Origin: Mycoplasmataceae bacterium
GTDB taxonomy: Bacteria > Bacillota_I > Bacilli_A > Mycoplasmatales > Hepatoplasmataceae
Length of the DNA stretch: 53,697 bases
Assembly: GCA_030621645.1 (NCBI GenBank)
Contig: JAUXHI010000002.1
Span: forward strand, 1 to 53,697
Direction of reading: 5' to 3'
Shown: piece by piece, positions 52,392 through 53,697 of the stretch
How positions within the stretch are numbered: position 1 is the stretch's first letter
Layout of the letters: every line of letters starts with the position of its first letter
The notes under the pieces: model-generated
The model's database searches: none
What the model was told of the DNA's origin: nothing
Seen by the model: the letters and a program-made list of their open reading frames with translations, nothing else
Translations under genes and position numbers: made by a program

Positions 52392-52922
52392 TTTGGCTCA
52401 TTAAATATTTTTGATAATGTAACCTCATTGGCAACAAAAGAAGTAACAGAATTTAAATATGAAATAATAGATAATGCAATTCCTAAAGAAGAAAAAAAAG
52501 TAGAGAGAAATAGTGACATTAAACTTTATGGAAATGAAAAAATTCTTTCTACTATTGATGTAACCAAATTTGGTGCTTCATATGAATATGTAAAGTCCCT
52601 ACCTGGTTCTGATGACATAACAATTGTTGCAACTTCATCTAACATAACAAAAAGTGAAGAAGAAAATATATATAAAATATCATCAATATTTTCATCTACA
52701 GATAATGATGAGTGAAATTTATTATTAAATTCTCAACTAGAAGATTATGAATTTTCAGATCTAACATATGATAATAAAAAAGTTGAGACTTATGTACATC
52801 CACCAACTTCACAAGCAAAAACAACAGGAATGGTATTTATGACAATAGCAATCCTAATTATTATAGGGGGAGGAATTTATGGTGGAATTAAAATGTTGAA
52901 AAAATATAAACAAGTAGAGTAA
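52332..52922 (+). CDS. Secreted or membrane-anchored protein of unknown function
   Basis: This 196-residue protein overlaps the EIICB stop by one base and has GGAG upstream. It has an N-terminal signal-like helix (KKFFKTTMLFSSIAVSSLLFGSL), no lipobox cysteine, an outside domain of about 130 polar residues and a C-terminal membrane helix (TTGMVFMTIAILIIIGGGIYGGI) before a basic tail. It would be anchored with its body outside the cell. Its operon with a sugar EIICB hints at a surface or sugar-related role, but no family was recognised. Confidence 0.75.
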
Positions 52923-52938
52923 AATATTTTTAAATAAC

Positions 52939-52970
52939 AAACACATGCGTTAGCATGTGTTTTTCTTTTT
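52939..52970 (+). terminator. Terminator of the EIICB operon
   Basis: AAACACATGC and GCATGTGTTT form a perfect 10-bp stem with a GTTA loop, followed by TTCTTTTTTT. Confidence 0.9.
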
Positions 52971-53002
52971 TTGTTTAACAATATCATAATATTTCCCTAA
53001 TG

Positions 53003-53008
53003 TATAAT
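53003..53008 (+). promoter_or_regulatory. -10 box of the GH31 pseudogene, leaderless arrangement
   Basis: TATAAT lies exactly 6 bases before the ATG at 53015. Confidence 0.4.
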
Positions 53009-53014
53009 TTAAAT

Positions 53015-53697
53015 ATGAATAAACTAATAAATAGATTGAAATACACATATCCAAATAGTGAAAATAGGATTAATTGCAGCTGCAGAAGTTAATTCAAAAA
53101 TTATTACCACTAATTCTGGAACAAAAGGTGTCTTAACTGATGTTAAACAAATTATTATTGATTTTAAAAATAAAACAAAGAGATTAATAATTACAAAAAA
53201 CCCTTTAACATGGAAATTAAAGATGTTAAAACAAAGACTATTCAATTCACACTAAATTGGAGAGATGGGTTTTCTTACTTTGGAGGATTCACAGCTCCTA
53301 GTTTAGGGTTTAAACAAATTAGTGATAAAAAAATGTTACCCTTCCTATCATGAACTATAAGAAATGATGAGAAACATTTGGTTTGGGAGAATATTTTAGA
53401 AAATTTGGAACTAAAAAACAATATTTAATACTGATACATCAGGCAAAATAAATTCTGGTTTAAATTATAATGCTATTCCATTTATTGCTTCATCTTATAA
53501 TTTTGGATTATTGTTAAACACAGGCTATAAATCATTTTGAGATATTGGTGCATCCATATATGATGCATCTTCATTAATGAATAGTGCTGAATATTTAGAT
53601 CTATTTATTTTTGCAGGAAATTCTTTAAAAGATATAATACAAGATTATACAAAACTTACTGGCAGAATAAATGGTATAGATGATAGAGCATATGGAA
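53015..53697 (+). pseudogene. Decayed GH31 alpha-glycosidase
   Basis: No single frame is open, but pieces in three frames follow glycoside hydrolase family 31 in order: MNKLINRLKYTYPNSENRINC; then GLIAAAEVNSKI and a following short stretch; then DGFSYFGGFTAPSLGFKQ and LPFLSWTIRNDEKHLVWEN; then TFGLGEYFRKFGTKKQ; then LNYNAIPFIASSYNFGLLLNTGYKSFWDIGAS and LDLFIFAGNSLKDIIQDYTKLTGRI. GLGEYF and IPFIASSYNFG are typical N-domain signatures of GH31. At least four frameshifts break it, and it runs off the window. It probably once hydrolysed alpha-glycosides. Its loss would fit loss of a sugar source. Confidence 0.75.

Overview
The window is mollicute DNA (Mycoplasma/Spiroplasma/Entomoplasma type): very AT-rich, tightly packed, with UGA read as tryptophan. 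The UGA call is direct: ligA, ptsI, fusA, mgtE, ftsH, the 1156-residue ABC permease and others are uninterrupted family-length proteins only when internal TGA codons are read as Trp, often at conserved Trp positions. There is no cell-wall gene. Genus cannot be fixed from this sequence. Almost every gene from about 50.1 kb down to 0.35 kb lies on the minus strand; mutM (left edge), the superoxide dismutase gene and everything right of 50.3 kb lie on the plus strand.

Layout. 0-2.7 kb: mutM 3' end (no zinc-finger cysteines), a frameshifted HEPN-like gene, ybjQ, a 28-residue Cys-rich microprotein whose ribosome site sits in a perfect palindrome, and rmuC. 2.8-5.9 kb: rpsL-rpsG-fusA. 6-12.5 kb: nucleotide-sugar and galactofuranose genes (a galE-glycosyltransferase fusion, pgm/manB, glf, galU) plus a PnuC-like transporter. 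12.6-14.0 kb: fifteen tRNA genes and one 57-nt tRNA-like element without an anticodon arm. 14.1-20 kb: ktrB, ligA, a DXD glycosyltransferase and a polytopic membrane protein. 20-21 kb: Fe/Mn superoxide dismutase followed by IS3-family debris. 20.9-23.4 kb: the PTS core (ptsI, crr, ptsH). 23.4-27.3 kb: tRNA-Gly, cls, tRNA-Ser, mgtE, deoD. 27.3-30.5 kb: cdaA, a degenerate GGDEF/EAL membrane protein, tmRNA, smpB. 30.5-40.6 kb: rnr, secG, dnaB, gdpP, rpsR, ssb, rpsF, an AsnA-like probable pseudoenzyme, lysS and an ABC ATPase. 40.6-50.1 kb: the giant ABC permease, ftsH, hpt, tilS, pth, prs, rsmA. 50.3-53.7 kb: a sugar PTS EIICB with a SAP-like tail, a secreted/anchored protein of unknown function, and a decayed GH31 glycosidase.

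How the genes fit together. (1) Sugar enters by PTS (ptsI, ptsH, crr, EIICB), and pgm, galU, galE and glf can convert hexose phosphate into UDP-galactofuranose for the two glycosyltransferases, which suggests a galactan-like surface glycan. (2) cdaA makes and gdpP degrades c-di-AMP, and the KtrB-type K+ channel is a usual target of that nucleotide. (3) rnr, smpB and tmRNA form a ribosome-rescue block. (4) tilS matches the tRNA-Ile(CAU) in the cluster. Several genes have TATAAT exactly 6 bases before the start codon, the spacing expected of leaderless mRNAs.

The least-explained items are the tRNA-like element, the palindrome-controlled Cys-rich microprotein next to ybjQ, the GGDEF/EAL-like protein next to the c-di-AMP cyclase, the AsnA-like pseudoenzyme, and the inverted promoter duplication with a ghost gene fragment between rsmA and EIICB.
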